This document shows, piece after piece, positions 61,407 to 64,000 of a DNA stretch of 64,000 nucleotides. The DNA is from Dellaglioa kimchii (GTDB lineage Bacteria; Bacillota; Bacilli; Lactobacillales; Lactobacillaceae). The notes under the pieces are model-generated. The model was not told where the DNA came from. It saw only the letters and a program-made list of their open reading frames with translations, and searched no databases. The stretch covers positions 992,001 to 1,056,000 of the forward strand of contig NZ_CP170736.1 in assembly GCF_046115505.1 (NCBI RefSeq), written 5' to 3'. A program made the translations under genes and the position numbers. Positions within the stretch are counted from its first letter, which is position 1, and every line of letters begins with the position of its first letter.

Positions 61407-62861
61407 TTATGAAATTAGAATTTTCTTAGGTTCAAGTCGTAAAATACCCAACGATGCTAACATAATCGAGATAAAGATAATTGCCAGACCCATACCACCT
61501 AATTCTGCCAAATCTTTGATACTTACCGTTGTGCTTAGATTCTTTAATTTATCAGATTTAATTGTCGCTGACTGTCCTGGCATACCGCTTGGGGCTGTTC
61601 TACCAAATTGTCCACCTTTGGTACCACTTGGTGCGCCGTCTCCACCTTGCATATCATTTGAAGTCGTCGATGTTGTAGCTGTCGTTGTTTGTTGGCTTAT
61701 CAATTGATCACCTACCGCGTTACCAACGAATTTTCCACCAATTCCGGCAACAACTAATGACACGAGTAGAACCATAAACATTTCAACAAAGAATTGTGCA
61801 ATAACTTTCCAACGTTTTTCACCCAATGATAGGAGGACACCAATTTCATAGCGACGTTCTCTAATCATTAAAATAACAATTAAGGCAAGAATAATTGTTC
61901 CCGCAACTGCGACCAATAGAACAATTTTTTGTGCAAAACTTTTAACATTATTCAATGGTGTCAACATTGATTGGTAAGTACTATCGTTTGTTGACATTGA
62001 AAATTTATCTGTATCAATTAATTTCTTAGCTGCTTTTGTGAAAGTTGATAACTTGGCTGGATCACTTAAGGTATACACAACTGAATCGGCCGTATCTTTA
62101 TACTTACTACCCTTTAAAGTATTCGCAAATGTGTAGGCTGTATAAATGGTATTTGCTGGATCACTAGCTCCTGGCCCACCCATACTTGTAGAACTAGTTG
62201 AACTAGCTTTATAAATTCCGACAACTTCAACTTTATACTTAGTACCACCAGTTGATTTCATTGTAATTGTATCGCCCACAGAAATATGATTAGTAGAAGC
62301 AAGCTCTGATTCAATCACAATATTTTTGGTATTTAAATCACTCGAATTCAAACCACAACCTTTTGTAATTTTTGCACCACTAGCACTTAATGCACTAGCC
62401 GTTGAACTCACACCAGAAATAGAAATATCACCTGTTGTTGCAGAAGTCGCTATTTTCTTACCGCCCATACCACCACTTTGACTTGAGGTTGATGTTGTTT
62501 TAATGGCATCAAATGAAGAAGCATTCGCTGTGGTTGAAGTGGTAATACTGTAACTCTTCACATTACCCAATGCACCAACTTTTTTAGCTGTCGCAACTTT
62601 TACCCCAGCTAAGTTTAATGATGGTTTAGTGGTTTTTGAGCTTGAAGCTTTCATCTCACTAAAAGCCTTATCTCGATTAGCTGATAATGTCACCGTTGCA
62701 CCCGCACTCTTCTTCGCATCATTTGCAGCGGTTGTTGCTGCATTTTGAATAATTAATCCTGCTAAAACGAATAACATAATAGCTGACATAACTAATATAA
62801 GTAAAAAAGATCTTCCTTTTTTTGCTTTAAGATTTAATAAAGCACGTTTAAAAAAATTCAT
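61407..62861 (-). CDS. FtsX/MacB-type ABC permease with a Ser/Thr-rich extracytoplasmic domain
   Basis: A 484-residue permease. The first helix (about 17-38) is followed by a large extracytoplasmic domain (about 40-310) with repeated Ser/Thr/Ala/Gly-rich stretches, then IVLLVAVAGTIILALIVILMIRERRYEIGVLLSLGEKRWKV (the FtsX coupling region, split for reading) and two more helices. Another Gly/Ser/Thr-rich loop (about 395-440) lies before the last helix. Four helices fit the MacB_PCD type. GGAGG precedes the ATG at 62861. Operon with the following ATPase; probably exports or senses a peptide or lipid. Confidence 0.85.
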   Translation of the reverse strand: MNFFKRALLNLKAKKGRSFLLILVMSAIMLFVLAGLIIQNAATTAANDAKKSAGATVTLSANRDKAFSEMKASSSKTTKPSLNLAGVKVATAKKVGALGNVKSYSITTSTTANASSFDAIKTTSTSSQSGGMGGKKIATSATTGDISISGVSSTASALSASGAKITKGCGLNSSDLNTKNIVIESELASTNHISVGDTITMKSTGGTKYKVEVVGIYKASSTSSTSMGGPGASDPANTIYTAYTFANTLKGSKYKDTADSVVYTLSDPAKLSTFTKAAKKLIDTDKFSMSTNDSTYQSMLTPLNNVKSFAQKIVLLVAVAGTIILALIVILMIRERRYEIGVLLSLGEKRWKVIAQFFVEMFMVLLVSLVVAGIGGKFVGNAVGDQLISQQTTTATTSTTSNDMQGGDGAPSGTKGGQFGRTAPSGMPGQSATIKSDKLKNLSTTVSIKDLAELGGMGLAIIFISIMLASLGILRLEPKKILIS

Positions 62862-62963
62862 ATTTATTACCTCCATATTCTCTTAAATTATTTGATAAGA
62901 ATAAGCTTAGCTAATAATTATGAATTATTTTTGAATATTATCAGAACATTTTCGTTTGTTATA

Positions 62964-63005
62964 CAAAAAAAGGGTTTATCATGAATAATAATTCACAATA
63001 AAACC
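62964..63005 (-). terminator. degV-like gene terminator
   Basis: Minus-strand stem GGTTTTATTGTGAAT/ATTCATGATAAACCC (imperfect) followed by T7. Confidence 0.75.
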
Positions 63006-63016
63006 GTTTTCTTTAT

Positions 63017-63886
63017 TTAATCTATTAGACTTTTCCAATCTCTCGACCAGATTAATCCTAAACATTTTTCACCTGTGTGAACACCGACAAGTGGTCCAAT
63101 ATAACCCGATTCAAATTTCATATTAGGAAAACTAGTTCTCAAGTCTTGTCCCCATTCAGCTTGAAGTTCCGGATTATTCGCATCAATTAAATTAATTTGA
63201 ACTGGATAATCTAGTGAACGTGTTGCTTCTGAGAATTGAGCTTTAATTTCAGAATAGGCATTTTTCATTTTGCGTTCTTTACCAATAGCAACGATTTTAC
63301 CTTCTTTATCAAAAGTTAAAATCGGTTTAATTTTCAATATGTTTCCAACAAAACCTGAATGATTTGATAAACGACCAGTCCTCATTAAATGATTTAAATC
63401 ATCAACAACAAAAAGAACACGTGTTGTTTCTCTTAATTCGGCTAACTTTTCAAGTATTTCTGTAACACTTTTATCTTTATTAGCTAATGTAGCAGCCAAT
63501 TGAACCATGTTACCCATCCCTGCGCAATCAATTTTTGAATCAAAAACATGCACATTGATGGCCGAAACAGATGATGCGAAAGCTTCAAGGTTACCAACTA
63601 ATCCACTAATACCTGATGATAAATGAATACAAATAACATCTGTATAGCCTTCCTCAGCAAGTGCCTTAAATTTTTCTTCCATTTCACCCATTGATACCTG
63701 GGAAGTTGTTGGTAAAACATCTTCTGTTTTTAATAATTGGTAAAATTGAGTTGCCGTTAAATCGACATTTTCATGATAGACATGATTTCCAAATAATACT
63801 GGGTTATTTACTACTTTAATATCTAATTGTTCAACAATCTCATCTGTAAGATAAGCTGAACTATCCGTTAATACAGCAATTTTCAT
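63017..63886 (-). CDS. DegV family fatty acid-binding protein
   Basis: A 289-residue two-domain protein. The N-terminal DegV domain opens IAVLTDSSAYLTDE, with TSQVSMGEM and HLSSGISGLVGN (conserved serines contacting the fatty acid carboxylate). The C-terminal domain has VDDLNHLMRTGRLSNHSGFVGNILKIKPIL and the final HTGEKCLGLIW. FakB-like DegV proteins present fatty acids to the FakA kinase; FakA is not in this window. Lactobacilli carry several copies. Monocistronic. Confidence 0.93.
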   Translation of the reverse strand: MKIAVLTDSSAYLTDEIVEQLDIKVVNNPVLFGNHVYHENVDLTATQFYQLLKTEDVLPTTSQVSMGEMEEKFKALAEEGYTDVICIHLSSGISGLVGNLEAFASSVSAINVHVFDSKIDCAGMGNMVQLAATLANKDKSVTEILEKLAELRETTRVLFVVDDLNHLMRTGRLSNHSGFVGNILKIKPILTFDKEGKIVAIGKERKMKNAYSEIKAQFSEATRSLDYPVQINLIDANNPELQAEWGQDLRTSFPNMKFESGYIGPLVGVHTGEKCLGLIWSRDWKSLID

Positions 63887-63942
63887 TATTTCACATCCCT
63901 ATTTTTACTATCCTATCACACATTATGCTCGAATACTTTAAT

Positions 63943-64000
63943 TTAACTAACCATTTGGCGACCAATAACCAATCCTAACAGTGTCATCAAACCGCCAACA
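63943..64000 (-). CDS. C-terminal end of a membrane protein, cut by the window
   Basis: The minus strand is open from the window edge to a TAA at 63943-63945 and encodes 18 residues, hydrophobic and glycine-rich (GGLMTLLGLVIGRQMVS). It looks like a final transmembrane helix. Too short to identify. Lies upstream of the degV-like gene on the same strand. Confidence 0.35.
   Translation of the reverse strand, partial: VGGLMTLLGLVIGRQMVS

Noticed and set aside
1..64000. Search for CRISPR arrays, insertion sequences, prophage, tRNA and rRNA genes
   Set aside because: No regularly spaced repeats, transposase genes, phage genes or cloverleaf/rRNA sequence were recognised.

Overview
The window is AT-rich DNA from a low-GC Gram-positive bacterium of the order Lactobacillales, most likely a member of the Lactobacillaceae. 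The reasons are the peptide-feeding gene set (Opp transporter, PepX, prolyl iminopeptidase), vitamin uptake by ECF S-components, a trehalose PTS with TreR and cre-like sites, a DegV protein, a Firmicute-type BirA box and a cop box. The species cannot be fixed from this sequence. I found no tRNA, rRNA, CRISPR array, insertion sequence or prophage. It looks like an ordinary chromosomal segment of about 55 genes in short operons, many closed by clear hairpin terminators.

Layout: 1-1,988 holds rarA (cut by the window edge) divergent from a MerR regulator. 2.1-9.0 kb holds an oxidoreductase, a YisL-like protein, guaA, coaA and helD. 9.1-12.2 kb holds a DedA protein and two paralogous phosphatase/mutase genes around a deoxynucleoside kinase. 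12.3-16.5 kb holds a peptide-type ABC exporter and an amino acid permease. 16.7-18.7 kb holds a MerR/carboxymuconolactone-decarboxylase pair, a ferredoxin-like remnant and two tandem paralogues of unknown family. 18.9-24.7 kb is oppABCDF. 25-31.4 kb holds hflX, a second permease, a flavin reductase and a glnQHMP-type operon. 31.5-34.4 kb holds surface and Fur/Gmk-like genes and a 59-codon ORF with its own promoter, leader hairpin and terminator. 34.4-39.8 kb holds vitamin B6 salvage, an antiporter, an aquaporin and a YibE/F pair. 39.9-44.5 kb holds an orphan OppA divergent from pepX, then a decayed MFS exporter. 44.6-48.9 kb holds an alcohol-dehydrogenase-like gene with a divergent HxlR regulator, bioY-birA and a prolyl iminopeptidase. 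48.9-55.7 kb holds a copper ATPase and the trehalose locus. 55.8-64 kb holds an acetylesterase, a MATE exporter behind a riboswitch-like leader, fetAB, an FtsX-type ABC system and degV.

How the genes work together: peptides enter through Opp and are trimmed by PepX and the iminopeptidase, and amino acids enter through the Gln-type ABC system and two permeases. Several regulators sit beside their operators: MerR-type promoters with 19-bp spacers (three sites), a HxlR intergenic region with nested inverted repeats, a BirA box, a cop box, and TreR boxes with cre-like sites.

The most interesting item is the leader at about 57,271-57,360, ahead of the MATE exporter. It has the architecture I associate with the guanidine-IV (mepA) riboswitch: two hairpins with GCCGGG and CAAGAGG segments, and a competing terminator. 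Second is a compact MerR operator whose 19-bp-spacer promoter points at rarA and whose core recurs upstream of the nearby oxidoreductase. Where an ATG or other start internal to the longest ORF has the better ribosome binding site, I have used that start.
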